DNA of 64,000 nucleotides from Chrysoperla carnea (taxonomy: Eukaryota; Arthropoda; Insecta; Neuroptera; Chrysopidae): assembly GCF_905475395.1 (NCBI RefSeq), contig NC_058342.1:24090640-24154639 (forward strand), written 5' to 3'. A model generated the notes under the pieces. The model worked only from the letters and a program-made list of their open reading frames with translations, was not told the DNA's origin and did no database searches. Position numbers and translations under genes: made by a program. Shown in pieces: positions 24,661 to 35,589 of the stretch; position 1 is the first letter of the stretch; every line of letters begins with the position of its first letter.

Positions 24661-26257
24661 TTTATTCCAAGATCAGCAACTGTGAAAACCTCTTTAGATG
24701 CCTTAAAAAAGCTTTAATATTCAAAAGAGGAGAAGGGAAAAACAAATTAAACATTTTGACTGAAAATTCGAAAACAGCGACCCCAAAAACCCCTTTATAC
24801 GTGATTATAAGTCTTAACTTGCAAAAAAATGGTCGATTATTCGATCGCTAAACAAATGGGTAATTGCCAAACAAGTGGGAATGAGTCTTTAGGGTGGAAA
24901 TGCTTACCTCCTTTTACAAAGTCGTTGATTACTCTCTTGCTGACCGCCACTGGCTGATGTTTTTGTATTTTTTTTTTAAAATATTTTCAATTTTTGCTTT
25001 ATTTGAGTGTTAAATATTGACAATTTTATCATCTAAATTATAGCCGTACACATTTTATAGTTATACAAACATATTTATGAAATAAAATAAAATGGCTTAA
25101 TTGATCTCGCGTGCGAACTTCGATAATAATACCATTAACACAAATTCATGTTTCACCTACTCGCCTTTGGCACCTACTGTTAAGTGTATACTTACTTATA
25201 CTTAATACTTAAGCAGTTAAGCTACTAAACCAAACACTGCACTGTTTAAGTAAAATAATTGTTTTTTTTTTTACTGTCAGTAATGTTAAATTTATTTATA
25301 TTTTAAACTTCTGATAGACAATTATTGTTGTCATACCGAAAATAGAAATAAAAAATTATGTATCTTTTTTAACACCATTAAAGTTTAGTTATTGAAATAA
25401 ATACCACGATACTCGAAATAAAATTGTATATTAAAAAATTCTATTTAAAAAATACAATTAAAACACATACAACGGACTTACATTCGCTAAATATCGATAT
25501 TTCGATTGCAACGCAATCATCGTCAGTAGCTAAATTTATTCATTGTGAAATTGTGAATTGTGATTTTGAACACAGTACTTTATGGAAGAACTCGCAATAT
25601 TGTTAATTGTACAAAAATTAATCAATGATTTCACTTCAAAAAGAAAAATTGTCACAAAAACAAAAAAAGACATTACCTTACGACACTTTCTAAAAAGAAA
25701 ACATAAAAAGCTTTGGTTTTTGACGTTTAAACGTCAATGAACTACAAGGTGAGGGTTGAATCCCTAGAATTAATTGTGAAAAGGAAAAATTATTTATTTT
25801 CATGATTTATTTTTGAATTTTAATTTTAATTTTGATATTTTTACTAGAATATCTTTGGCCTATAAGGATCATGCTCATTGGCCAAGCACTAGTCACCTGA
25901 TCAAAGTTGTTTGTTTGACGTCGCAATTTGACAGATACTTAGAACAGTATTAATTGTAGGCACATGAAACGATGATTGTGTGTACAATTAGCAACGAGTA
26001 ATATACACGATAAGAGTAATTACGATTAGCTAATTCAAATTGATAATGACTACTTGGCAGACGAAATGCGTATTTATATAATACAAAAATTGATTTAGGA
26101 AATTGAGGCAAAAATCGAAATTTATCATTGAGACTAAAGCTCATTTAGCCTTACTTAATTTACTAATAATAGCATAATATGTCTAATAATCTCTTGTGAT
26201 TGGAATATCTTAAATCGGATCCAGGCGTTTAAATTGAGGTCGATGCAAGTCTGGATA
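24661..26257. other. AT-rich stretch without recognised gene
   Basis: Short frames only (25424-25606 and 25950-26144), with no domain or homologue recognised. Confidence 0.5.
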
Positions 26258-26335
26258 CATGAAGGTTATTGGAATTGCATTAGAGCGCCGTACTAATTAT
26301 GAGAAGGAATCGTGAATTCAATCCTCCTAATGAGC
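26258..26335 (+). pseudogene. Decayed tRNA-Ile-like sequence
   Basis: GCATTAGAGCGCCGTACTAA, then TTATGAGAAGG, a weak T-arm AATTCAATCCTCCTAATGAGCC and a final A resemble the 3' two thirds of tRNA-Ile. The anticodon loop CTAATTA would read AAU. The 5' acceptor strand no longer pairs with AATGAGCC and the B box is damaged, so it is not functional. It abuts the left edge of a family C copy. Confidence 0.4.
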
Positions 26336-26394
26336 CAAAATACTTTTATTTTTATCGACAGAAGTGACTTGCGTTTACTTTAATTTGACTATTA

Positions 26395-26832
26395 TTTCAA
26401 CTATACCTACATCAAAAATATGAAGTTATATAAATATATTAAAATTTTGCACATTTTGTCCATCATTTTGCACGAAAACTATCAGTCAGTTTGTTTTGGC
26501 ATTAATCCTTAAGTATCTATCAACACTTAATCACAAGGTACAGGCATAAAAATTTTACATAAGCATGACAACAAAACGAAGAAACATGAAAATTCTACAC
26601 GAACGTGACTTAAATAGAACGAATATAAAAGTTTTAGAACTTCTTATCGTGATAACAACAAAATAAGCTGAAAATCCCCTATAAACGCTAAAATCATGAA
26701 CAAAATCAATTCTCAGTACTCTAGTTGCTGAGATCAAATCCATCGTGGTGGCGATTCAGCAACCATAATGCTAATTTTTGTTTTTCCAACCCCGACCTCG
26801 CGTCACTGTCGGGTGAGGCCCGAGCATGAGGC
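26395..26832 (+). mobile_element. Family C hAT-type MITE, copy 2, left end worn
   Basis: Interior matches the complete copy at 5254-5822 (CATCAAAAATATGAAGTTAT, CAACACTTAATCACAAGGTA, TCAAATCCATCGTGGTGGCG). The right end decays to GAGGCAACCTTA. The left terminus is not found. The frame at 26555-26743 (-) is also present in the other copies with stops, so it is not coding. Confidence 0.7.
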
Positions 26833-26845
26833 AACCTTAATTAAC

Positions 26846-26897
26846 TGAAGTGAGGATCGAACTCATAGCCTCTTGCTTGGAAACTGATCTACAATTT
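26846..26897 (-). pseudogene. tRNA 3'-half-like fragment
   Basis: On the minus strand, CAGTTTCCAAGCAAGAGGCT followed by ATGAGTTCGATCCTCACTTC has a good B box (GAGTTCGATCC) and a possible anticodon arm, but no matching 5' half or acceptor stem. Weak; it may be a tRNA fragment within a repeat or chance. Confidence 0.25.
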
Positions 26898-27304
26898 TTT
26901 GAATAACGAATTAAATAATATTTTTGCACACAAATTGAAAGTGAATGAATTGATGTTTTGATAGTTACAATTTAAATCAAACCGATATATACGAATTGAT
27001 TTTTGTTACATTTCTGATAGGCAGCTTGTTGGTTTTTAAGACATTCATTTCTATTGTGTCCGATCAGGGGCCGACAACAGAACATTGCCATTGAGATAGT
27101 AGTGACCGGCCAACATATACACAACACATACACACTCATCAAATTCTCTTTTAAAAAAAGGCATCATGATTGGTTACACGATATTGTTATTGTATGAATT
27201 ATTTCTGACGCGAGCTTTACGTGAAAAATTAAATTTTTTTTAAACTCAAATCATCGGTTGTTAGTCAAGTTGCCTCTAGTTGCTTATATAGAGATTCGAA
27301 AATT

Positions 27305-27720
27305 GGAACAAGGGCGTCACCAGCCGATGACAAATATGGGGGCAAGTTGATTTATGAAGAATCGGAAAAGTATGAATTCTAGGTATGTTCAAGTAAAAAT
27401 ATACGAGAAAAATTTATTCTTTGTTTTAAAATTAGACTTATTTAACCATAAATTTATCTGAAAACAAGCGTGGATCTAAAGTTAAATTCTGCGGTTTCGC
27501 AGTCACTGAAGTCCGGATTTATACTGGTAGAAATCACTTACATAAAAATTTATTACAGGACATAACAAGTGGGTTTAAGTTCAAAAGTCCAATTGGTTTT
27601 GGATCCGTAGGACCCATCTTGAAAACCATAGGACATAGAACATAAGTGTTAGTGTAAAAAATGTTTCTTATACAAATTAAACTTTTGCCGTTCTCTAAGA
27701 ACCAATCAAAGATGATATTG
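27305..27720 (-). repeat. Family I repeat, copy 3
   Basis: Reads GGGCGTCACCAGCCGATGAC at the left, followed by TTGATTTATGAAGAATCGG, AAGCGTGGATCTAAAGTTAA and the A-like AGGACCCATCTTGAAAACC. This is the order expected for an inverted copy of 9290-10060, with a shortened A-like section. Confidence 0.65.
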
Positions 27721-27754
27721 TTTGTTTATATATACATCTAATATGATTCATTGG

Positions 27755-28080
27755 TTAGAGTGGCTGTCCTGAGGTGAAACACACTTAGACCATATAGTCC
27801 GTTGTGATACCGAAATAGGGTTGATCCATCCCCGCCTCTATTCCATGAACTACTTGGAACTGTTTAAGAGAAGCAGGATTGCTTCTACGTCAACACACTT
27901 TACGTCGAAGAGGTTGTGAAAGAAAGGCTGGCTTAAGTGGGTGTACCTCACTCGTGGCAAGAGCGGGGTAGTGTCACAGAATATAAGACATCGTTTCTTC
28001 TTCACCGTCACTGTGACAGATCCTGCAATAATCATGATACACTGTCAAGCTAGGCGTTGTTAGTAAAGGTGCCTGTAAAG
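27755..28080 (-). pseudogene. 3' end of a non-LTR retrotransposon (RNase H tail relic)
   Basis: On the minus strand, SLTVYHDYCRICHSDGEEET, MSYIL and a PALA motif match the post-RNase-H zinc knuckle region (CRxC...EExET...CPAL) of Jockey/R1/I-group elements. Stops and at least two frameshifts break it. Downstream, GGTATCACAACGGACTATAT and GACAGCCACTCTAACC look like the conserved 3' UTR of such elements. The single open frame at 27850-28035 mixes this frame with a shifted one. Severely 5' truncated, and not functional. Confidence 0.65.
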
Positions 28081-28085
28081 AGGAA

Positions 28086-29417
28086 GATATAGTGTACATG
28101 TAAAACATTGTTTTGCTAAAAGGAGATGGGAAACAATCTTTGAATGCTTATAACTTCTTCGTTTTTCAAACTTTTGTGTAGTATCAAGACTATTATTAGT
28201 TTTTTATGCGTAATATGGCAAATTCGACATCAGGCAACTAGCGTATTATTTGACTTTGCCGGAAAACGATGTTAAACATCTTCAATTAAAATCGATAACA
28301 GGAAAAATTTTTCCTTAAGTGATCAAGACGGATTAGGTGTCTTCGTTGGATAAATTTTTATTTTCCGTAAATTGAAATAGTTTTCAAGAACGGATAATCA
28401 ACTGTAGACAACTAGTACGGACGGCGTTTCAGAAGCTCTATCCTTCAGAATTGAGCTTCGTTAATATAATATAAAAAGCGGCGAAACCAAGCAGAGAGTG
28501 TTTAAAGATTCGAACCCTGTAAATTATGATAGAACATTATTTCACGTCCTCGACACTCAGTACTCGCATAGGGTAAACAAAGATTAACCATTTACTATAT
28601 CGTGTGACTAGACATATCGAAATATCAACTATTACTTGCATTTGATGATACACTTCTTATTGACATTCTTGCAGTCGTTGGACACATAAAGGTCTACTGC
28701 TTTTTATAATTTTTTTTTTCAATTTCATTTTTGTTTTTTTTTTATTATTTTTGTAAGGAGTTATGTGGTATCGATCACTAGAGTATTCTCAAAAGTTTAT
28801 CAATCGATTGTTCTAAATTTAATCAATAGTTTTGTGTGTGTTTGAGTGTAGCCGATTCACTTTCAATTGCCCCGTGTACCATGAAATTATATATCAAAAT
28901 ATTAAAAACTGGTTGCAGTGTATGATGGGTTTTACTATCCACCAAAAAAAAAATTATTTTTTTTAAATTATCGGGTTTGTATTTTTTTAGGGCTTTAAAC
29001 TCATGCTTTATGTCATATTGCGAGATAATCACCCAAAAACAATCTTAGATGTACCCTTGGGTGCCACTTCAGTAGTTTATTGAAAGATTTTCTGCTAATA
29101 ATACAAATTTCAACAATTTTCTTAAGATTTATGTCGGGACATGGTATGGAAATTTAAATTTAAATAAATTTTAATTTAAAATAAATTATTTTATTTTAAT
29201 TTAATTTAAAATGAAGTATTAAGGCATACAAAGCTTGTCAAAAGAATAAGTTTATGTACTAGTACTAGCTGTAAACTATCCGCTTCGCTGAGTAACTTCA
29301 ATTTTAAATACAAAAATTATTGTATTATAGCATCAGGGCAAATGAGCCACCTTCAAGAATGATATTCAAAATATAGTATCAACAATTTATTAAATATAGT
29401 TCAAAAACAAAAAACTT
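28086..29417. other. AT-rich stretch without recognised gene
   Basis: No gene seen. A TATAATATAAAAAGCGG sequence near 28462 resembles a TATA box but lacks any downstream frame. At about 29266-29310, ACTAGCTGTAAACTATCCGC with CTTCGCTGAGTAACTTC resembles the edge of a dispersed arthropod repeat. A GCTAGTATTC block at about 30390 could be its partner. Confidence 0.4.
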
Positions 29418-29491
29418 TGGCCCATGGGAGGATCGAACTCACGACCTTCGCGTTATTAGCACGACGCTCTAACCAGCTGAGCTAATGGGCC
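29418..29491 (-). tRNA. tRNA-Ile (anticodon AAU)
   Basis: A 74-base cloverleaf on the minus strand. The acceptor GGCCCAT pairs with ATGGGCC, followed by discriminator A. The A box is TTAGCTCAGCTGG, the anticodon arm TCGTG-CTAATAA-CGCGA has anticodon AAT, and the T-arm B box is GAGTTCGATCC. All stems pair and there is no intron. The mature A34 would be edited to inosine and read AUU/AUC/AUA. Just downstream, AAAGTTTTTTGTTTTT supplies a Pol III terminator. The promoter is internal. The copy differs by one base from its neighbour 88 bp away. Confidence 0.96.
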
Positions 29492-29579
29492 ACTGATTAT
29501 CCTGCAAATTAGATTAATTAAGACTAATTTTGATTTTCAAAATGTAATAAATTTCAAGAAGTAAAATAAAAGTATATGT

Positions 29580-29653
29580 TGGCCCATGGGAGGATCGAAC
29601 TCACGACCTTCGCGTTATTAGCACGACGCTCTAACCAACTGAGCTAATGGGCC
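29580..29653 (-). tRNA. tRNA-Ile (anticodon AAU), second copy
   Basis: Same structure as the copy at 29418, with one difference in the D loop (AGTTGG instead of AGCTGG). Acceptor GGCCCAT/ATGGGCC, anticodon loop CTAATAA and B box GAGTTCGATCC are intact. A CTTTTATTTTAC segment downstream on the minus strand gives T-runs for Pol III termination. The flanks are unrelated apart from AT-richness, so the duplicated unit is just the gene. Both genes are transcribed in the same direction. Confidence 0.96.
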
Positions 29654-30628
29654 ATTGATACATGCATTAGTCAAGTTTTCAAAATAATATTTACGGGTAA
29701 GTTTAACTTAATAGTTTAAAGGTAAAACAAATTTTTGAAAATGAATTCTGTAATGAATTGTTTTATATTACTTTTTTTTGTCATCCAAACAAAGTTTTGA
29801 TTTATGAGTTGTAATTAAAAAATGTCATTACCATTGATTGATCGAATTTGATGGATGATTACCCAAATTATTTTCCTTTGTTATTGAAAGAATTGAAATG
29901 AATTTGATTTGAAAACATTTAAATTCAGTTTATCGAGGTATAGTCAAGAGAGTACTTAATTATTGTAAAAAGAACTTGATTATTTCTCCAGCATATTTTT
30001 TTGTTCATTCCATACCTTATCTTCCATACCTTATTCCTTTATCAAAATCTATGATTTAAAAAAAATGTACTTCTTAGGAAAAAACAGGCAATAGCTAGAT
30101 AATAAATAAATTTAACAAAAAAATATCATTAATTTAAATAAAAAATATAAATAAGTGTATTAGGCGAACATGATTCGAATATAACAGATTTTATAGATGT
30201 TCTCCTAATACTGAAAACATCATTAAGAGGTAACAGCAACTGTAAAGACATTTCAAATTAAACACTTTTAAAAAATGTTTTTATGATACTAATTTAATAA
30301 TTTTTGATTTTGTTCAACACTTTTCTACGAAATTTTATTTTCTTTTAAGCTAAAGGGCAGCCACGGGTGGCGGAATTCCTCACGGTTCGAGCTAGTATTC
30401 TTTAAATTGCTTGTAATAAAATAATTTACATTAAATAAGACCCAATTCCTAATTCTAATATTATTACAAGCTTTTATTTAGTTTCATCTGCCCCGTTGAT
30501 TTCCGGGAAACTGGGCTGAAATTTTGCATGCACATTTAGTTTGGATAACAATACATGGTATGGTTGTGATGTCCTAATTTTCCCATCGCTTCCATCATAT
30601 TTGATATTTATACACTTTTCTTAAATAA
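29654..30628. other. AT-rich stretch without recognised gene
   Basis: No frame of note. A less AT-rich patch at about 30355-30390 (GCCACGGGTGGCGGAATTCC) may be the end of a dispersed repeat. Confidence 0.45.
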
Positions 30629-30938
30629 AAAATTTTATTAAAAAATACTTTTTAAGGGATAAGTTTTTACTGTGCTAAAAGTAGAAAATAATTTTATCTA
30701 TGAGTCACTCATACCCGACTATTTGTAAAAGCTTGAGGCGCTTAATTTCAAATATCAAAAATGAGTCGTAATGCCTCATCTACTCCACATGCCTAATTAT
30801 TTTTCTATTCATTCTTGATTTTAAGCGCCTCAAGCTTTTACAAATAGTCGGGTTTGAATGACTCATAGATAAAATTATTTTCTGATTTCTAGTATAATAA
30901 AAGCTTGTCCCTTAAAAAGTATTTTTTATTAAAATTTT
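30629..30938. mobile_element. Long perfect-looking hairpin (foldback MITE)
   Basis: The left arm (about 30629-30746) and right arm (about 30818-30938) are near-complete reverse complements. ATGAGTCACTCATACCCGAC pairs with the GTCGGGTTTGAATGACTCAT side, and GCTTGAGGCGCTTAA with TTAAGCGCCTCAAGC. The spacer is about 70 bp. Arms of roughly 120 bp with few mismatches indicate a recent or actively converted foldback element. No TSD could be fixed. Confidence 0.8.
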
Positions 30939-30950
30939 CTTTTCGGTGAT

Positions 30951-31718
30951 TTTAGTTTCATAAAAAATTACATTTTGTTAATATTTACGGAGCATTCCAT
31001 ACTTCTTGTTTTGATCCTTTTGTAAACTCTCTTTATTATTTCTCCGATTTTCCTCGAAAGAGAAGATGAAATTTCTACATTATGCGTTACAGTTTTTGAG
31101 TTACATATAGAATACTTACCAACTAACGTTATGGGGAAATTAGCCGAAATGAAATCAGTCATGTTCAAAATAGATATTTCAAGAAAATTTGACTAGATCT
31201 GAAAATTTCCTCTGAATAACCTTAAAATATTATTGATATGTTGATCAGGTAAGGACAATTTATCCTTAAAAACATATTTTAAAGGTATGATGTAATATGA
31301 TTATATAATATTAGTGATGAATTATGTTTAATATTTTGTACATGGAACAAAAAGCAGTCGTCCCAGTTTGTTGGCTGTGTGTACATTCGATGTGTATGTA
31401 TACACCGGGTGTTCTAGAAAATATGTGTACCCTGATGAAATTTTCGAGATACGTACCAAGAGGATTCTCAACAAGGAATATTCATGAACTTTAAATTTGG
31501 TTCAAATATTTTTTTTCCGTAACTTCATTGGCTGGACATTTCAACTAAACCATTATTTTGGTAATTAATATCTTTTGAATTACTTAAAATTAATTAATAA
31601 AAGTATAAATTCAGTGAGAGAAATTCAAATTTCTAAAACGTAAATTCAAATTTTAAAACGAACGTGACGTCATAGTATATGGCTTGTCAGATTTGTTGAC
31701 ATATTGTATGAAATTAAT
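30951..31718. other. Stretch without recognised gene
   Basis: The minus frame 30968-31168 shows no domain. ACACCGGGTGTTCTAGAAAA at about 31402 resembles the terminus of a dispersed element (CCGGGTGTTC), but no partner end was established. Confidence 0.4.
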
Positions 31719-31720
31719 TA

Positions 31721-31989
31721 CAGTAGAATCTCGATAAGTTAAAGTCCAAGGGAAACACAAAATATTTTAAGTTATAGAGGTTTTAAGTTATCAAGAGTCT
31801 ATGTTAGGTAAAGGTTAATATAGAGGTATGTACATGTTTCTATGTAGTTACTGAGGGCCTATACAGAGATTATTTATTTAAGTTATAGAGGTTGCGTATT
31901 TTAAGTTATAGAGGTTTTGGGCTCTGATGGGAAGGGAACATAGTATTTTTTGAAGTAACAGAGGTTTTTATGTTACCGAGATTCTACTG
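31721..31989. mobile_element. 269-bp pogo/Tigger-like MITE with TA target duplication
   Basis: The left end CAGTAGAATCTCGATAAGTT and the right end, CAGTAGAATCTCGGTAACAT on the other strand, are flanked by TA (31719-31720 and 31990-31991). The interior repeats AAGTTATAGAGGTTTT-type motifs. It is related in design to the 425-bp element at 20790, but the sequence is distinct. Confidence 0.85.
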
Positions 31990-32343
31990 TACTTATATTT
32001 TGTATGGTATTATATTGAGTTATATTATTTTACGGCTTTTTATTACAAAACTTGTATAATAACGTGTGTAAATTCTGTGTTGTAAATTCATTTTTTATAT
32101 CATGTATATATGAAATATACATAGTATATTAAGTTTCGTCCCAAGTTTGTAACGCTTAAAAATATTGATGCTACGAAAAAAATTTTGGTTTAGATGTTCA
32201 TAAAATCACCTAATTAGTCCATTTCCGGCTGTCTGTCCGTCCGTCTGTGGACACGATAACTCAAAATCGAAAAAAGATATCGAGGTGAATTTTTACAGCG
32301 TTCTCAGGACGTAAAAAGTGAGGTCGAGTTTGAAAATGAGCAT

Positions 32344-33044
32344 CAGGGCCGGATTAACAAGTAGGCAGAAAAGGCAGTTGCCTGGGGCCCCCGATTTTAG
32401 GGGGCCACCGAAAAATGAAAAAGACTTCTAATATTTTCTTACAAACATAAAATTCTAGAAAGTGAAAGAAAAATATAATCAGAACTGAAAATAAATTTTA
32501 CTCAAATAAATAAAACTCAATTGGCCGCATTCAAAAGGCGACGACCGACGAACTAGACAAGGTTCCTAAAAAGGACATTTCCGACTCATTTGACAAATTG
32601 TATGAGAACATTGAAATGAAACAATTCCAAAATTACGTGAACTCCAGATACACTGATGCACAAAAAACTCATAGTCATTTGTATAAGATTCTAATGGAAG
32701 ATCAATTAGCCGATATATTTCCTAACAAATTGTTCTGCCGAACGATTCTTCTCGCAATTAAAAAGAATCAAAGCTGCTGAAAGAGCTACAACGCGACAAG
32801 AGCGACTCGAAATGTTAGGTATACTTTGCATTGAGTCAGATTTATTGAACAAAATCGATATTGATGATATAATTGATGAATTTGCCGAAAACAAATGAAA
32901 AAATATTATTACATTGTGACAATAAAATTTATGAAAGATATAAGTTTGTATTTTTTAATCGAAAAAAAGAAGGGAACGGACGTGAAAAAAGGGCCTCCAA
33001 ATTGATGGTTGCCTAGGGCCCCGTTGAGGGTTAATCCGGCCCTG
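32344..33044 (+). mobile_element. 701-bp hAT transposon derivative with perfect 8-bp TSD
   Basis: Termini CAGGGCCGGATTAAC and GTTAATCCGGCCCTG-type (right end GTTAATCCGGCCCTG directly) are inverted repeats. They are followed inward by GGCAGTTGCCTGGGGCCCC on the left and GGTTGCCTAGGGCCCC on the right. ATGAGCAT flanks both ends (32336-32343 and 33045-33052). CAG-type ends, an 8-bp TSD and a hAT dimerisation domain inside together make the superfamily certain. The interior is a deletion product that kept only short transposase pieces. Confidence 0.93.
32598..32897 (+). pseudogene. hAT transposase remnant with C-terminal dimerisation domain
   Basis: The first frame (32598-32780) runs through MYENIEMKQFQNYVNSRYTD. 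At about 32720 the meaningful frame shifts to LTNCSAERFFSQLKRIK, followed by RQERLEMLGILCIES and DDIIDEFAENK then a stop near 32897. AERxFSxLKxIK...ERLxxLxILxIE is the signature of the hAT C-terminal dimerisation domain. The catalytic RNase H-like core and the BED zinc finger are missing, so it cannot transpose itself. The C-terminal 55 or so codons are uninterrupted. Confidence 0.88.
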
Positions 33045-33345
33045 ATGAGCATAATGGGCCAATTGGGTCTTGGATCCGTAGGACTCATCTTGTAAACCGT
33101 TAGAGATAGAACAAAAGTTAAATGTAAAAAATTTTCCTTATAAAAAAATAAACAACTTTTGTTTGAAACATTTTTTCGTAAACATCACTGTTTACCTGAA
33201 ATTTTATAGTATGCACTATACTTGAATATCAGTTATGTATGTGTCACATGCATGTATGTGTTATGTGATAAAGAAATCAACACTGACTATGCATGGTATT
33301 TCAAAAACTAACTCAGTCAATTGTTTGTTTTCACTTGTTTTTAAG

Positions 33346-34044
33346 TGTAAATTATACATTGAACTGTCACCAATTGACAGCTCACATATTGATACGTCAT
33401 CAATAGAGAGCACCAAAAGGACTGCGTTTTTATTTAAATTTTATGACAATAGAAAAAGTTTGAAAAATAAAAGTAATTTATGTTTTAAATCGAGCTTGAT
33501 AATGCGAGTGCTGGAGAATTGAGAATTTACATTAGATTTATAGTCGAAATTGTAGAAAAATCTATCGAGCTCTCAAAATCTGTTAATAAAAGTTGCAGAG
33601 ATTAAAAAAAATGTACTTTTATGAGCACCCTGTTATTGTCTAGGAAAATGTATACTTCGGGATGATTACGATTATGATGCTTTCCTCGAATGGTGTTGAA
33701 AGATGGTAAACCACTAGCACTTGCTACTCACGTATTACGCTATCGAGTAGCAGAGAGTATAGACAGACCAGCTACCAGCATAGACTATAGTACTATACAA
33801 CTGATGATGACGAACCGTGAGAGGGGTGAGACTTCGAGGTGGTTTGTTGTTGGGCGTTTGTACGAAATACCTATATATATTATGTAATAATATTATTACT
33901 ATGAAATGTATGCACTGAACCTCGTGGATTACCATCTTGGTTTTTTTCTTTGTCTGTGAGATTGTTCGACTTCAAAGAAAATCTTGCAAATCATATCACA
34001 AAAATTTTATCTTCTCTGCGTTATTCAAATCGCCCTTCGACATA
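33346..34044. other. Stretch without recognised gene
   Basis: Short plus frames (33235-33522 overlaps family A; 33690-33887) show no domain. The patch at about 33690-33850 is less AT-rich than its surroundings but has stops in all but short frames. Confidence 0.4.
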
Positions 34045-34670
34045 TATTGACGATGTACATACGAGCGCCTGGACAATTTTGGATAAAAGGCTTGATTTTT
34101 GAAGTCTAAATCAATTCTGAAAATCTTAAAAGAGTTGCCCGATTTATTTCAATAAATAAATGACTTAAAAAATAGGCATATATTGGTCTTATGGGAAAAC
34201 GGTAAATGGATGATATATTTTCATAGATTTCTCCAAAACTATTCGATGGAAATTAAAAGAAAACTATTTAAATAAAGTTTAAACCTTAAATTATTGAAGA
34301 AAAAACCGTTGTTCTCGACTAATTAAGGATGTATGAGCACGGAAGTGGGGACACAAATTTAAAAAAACATAGATTTTCAATTTTGATGGTGAATTCTGTT
34401 ATAACTGGACAATATAAGACGAAAAATAATAATAAAATTTTTCGATATCTTGAGTAATTTACAGAATATCGAAAATTGAAAATTTTGTTTAATTATTTAG
34501 CCTTCGATATTTCGAAACCAAAGCAGATATTGAAAATTTTTATTCTTATTTTTCGCCTACATTCATGAAGTTATAACAAAATTCATCATCAAAGCTGAAA
34601 ATAAGGTATAAATAATTTCAACCACAAGTCTAAGCTTACCTTTTCGCTCGTACTACCTTAAAAATGTTTT
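34045..34670. mobile_element. Family D element, both ends present
   Basis: The left end GATGTACATACGAGCGCCTG and the right end, AAGGTAGTACGAGCGAAAAG on the other strand, are imperfect TIRs. Internal blocks ATAAATAAATGACTTAAAAA, CTAATTAAGGATGTATGAGC and the TTTCGATATCTTG/GATATTGAAA palindrome are in inverted order relative to copy 1. This shows insertion in the opposite direction. Confidence 0.68.
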
Positions 34671-34844
34671 ATGGAGATATATCTGACAAATATTGAGTCA
34701 CAACTCCTTTTCAATCTCTTAAATATGATTCCAAAAACAAATTTGGCTATAATAAGTATTTATAACCGAAAGCAGATCTCATTAAACTTAAACTTTGTCA
34801 ACTTAAAGCAAGAAAAATGTTATTTTAAAAACTTTACCATGTAT

Positions 34845-35160
34845 AGACAGTGTTGATTACGTAATCGTTTGTTATTTCACGTCAGGAAACTAAAAAAACT
34901 TGTCACTCTTAGATAGCCACAGTCGTATATATATAACACGACTGTGTTGTCACACACACATAACTGATATTCCCATATAAAACATACTATATAATGTTCG
35001 AACTTAAATTGGATCCTCACAGGTAAACAGTGATGTTTAGAAAAATGTTTCAAACAAAAGTATAATTTTATAAGGAACATTTTTTACATTTAAACTTTTG
35101 TTCTAACGTTTAAAAGATGGATCCTACGGACCCAAACCCAATTAACCTATGTTGCTCCTT
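34845..35160 (+). repeat. Family A fragment
   Basis: Has TAGACAGTGTTGATTACGTA, GGTAAACAGTGATGTTTAG, AATGTTTCAAACAAAAGT and ATGGATCCTACGGACCCA. It ends before the (GACG)n part. A local ACAGTCGTATATATATAACACGACTGT hairpin at about 34919-34945 is specific to this copy. Confidence 0.7.
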
Positions 35161-35589
35161 TATTTATTTAATTTCAAATTGATATCCTGAGTTCTCGTGA
35201 TCGTTAAAAACTTTGGGACTAATCATTTTTGAGGAGGGCGTCTAGGTGCGAGCCCATAAAGCTTGTGCATAAAGACGTCACTGAAACACCTGATATTTCA
35301 AAAGGAGCAATATTCTTGATTAGAAAGGCGAAAAATGGACATACGGAAACTTCTACTATAGAATGAAAATGAAGACAACAATAAAAAATGACATTTCAAA
35401 CTTTTAGAGAGACAATCAACTCCACACAATTTCAATGATAATATTTTACGATCATGCATCCAAAAATTGAAAGAAATATACAAGCCAAGTAAAAAAATTT
35501 TATTACTTAAAAGAAAAATTCACTGTTTTATAAAAAAAAAAAATTTTAAAACCAGATATGAATATTTACAGAGCTGCAATATTCAGAAA

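Larger units (their letters stand above)
32098..33345 (-). repeat. Family A copy split by a hAT element
   Basis: Reverse-oriented family A from ATACTATGTATATTTCATAT-type 3' end text to GTTTTCACTTGT near 33340. Landmarks are GTCCGTCCGTCTGTGGACAC, GGATCCGTAGGACTCAT and ATCACTGTTTACC. It is interrupted at ATGAGCAT by the hAT derivative at 32344-33044. Confidence 0.85.

Noticed and set aside
28455..28490. TATA-box promoter (TATAATATAAAAAGCGG)
   Set aside because: No downstream coding sequence or supporting initiator. AT-rich DNA yields such strings often.
32706..32894. 62-codon minus-strand frame in the hAT element
   Set aside because: Shadow of the plus-strand hAT dimerisation domain.
33235..33522. 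95-codon plus-strand frame
   Set aside because: Its first third is family A sequence in reverse; the same text recurs with stops at 45985-46167 and 39120-39210.
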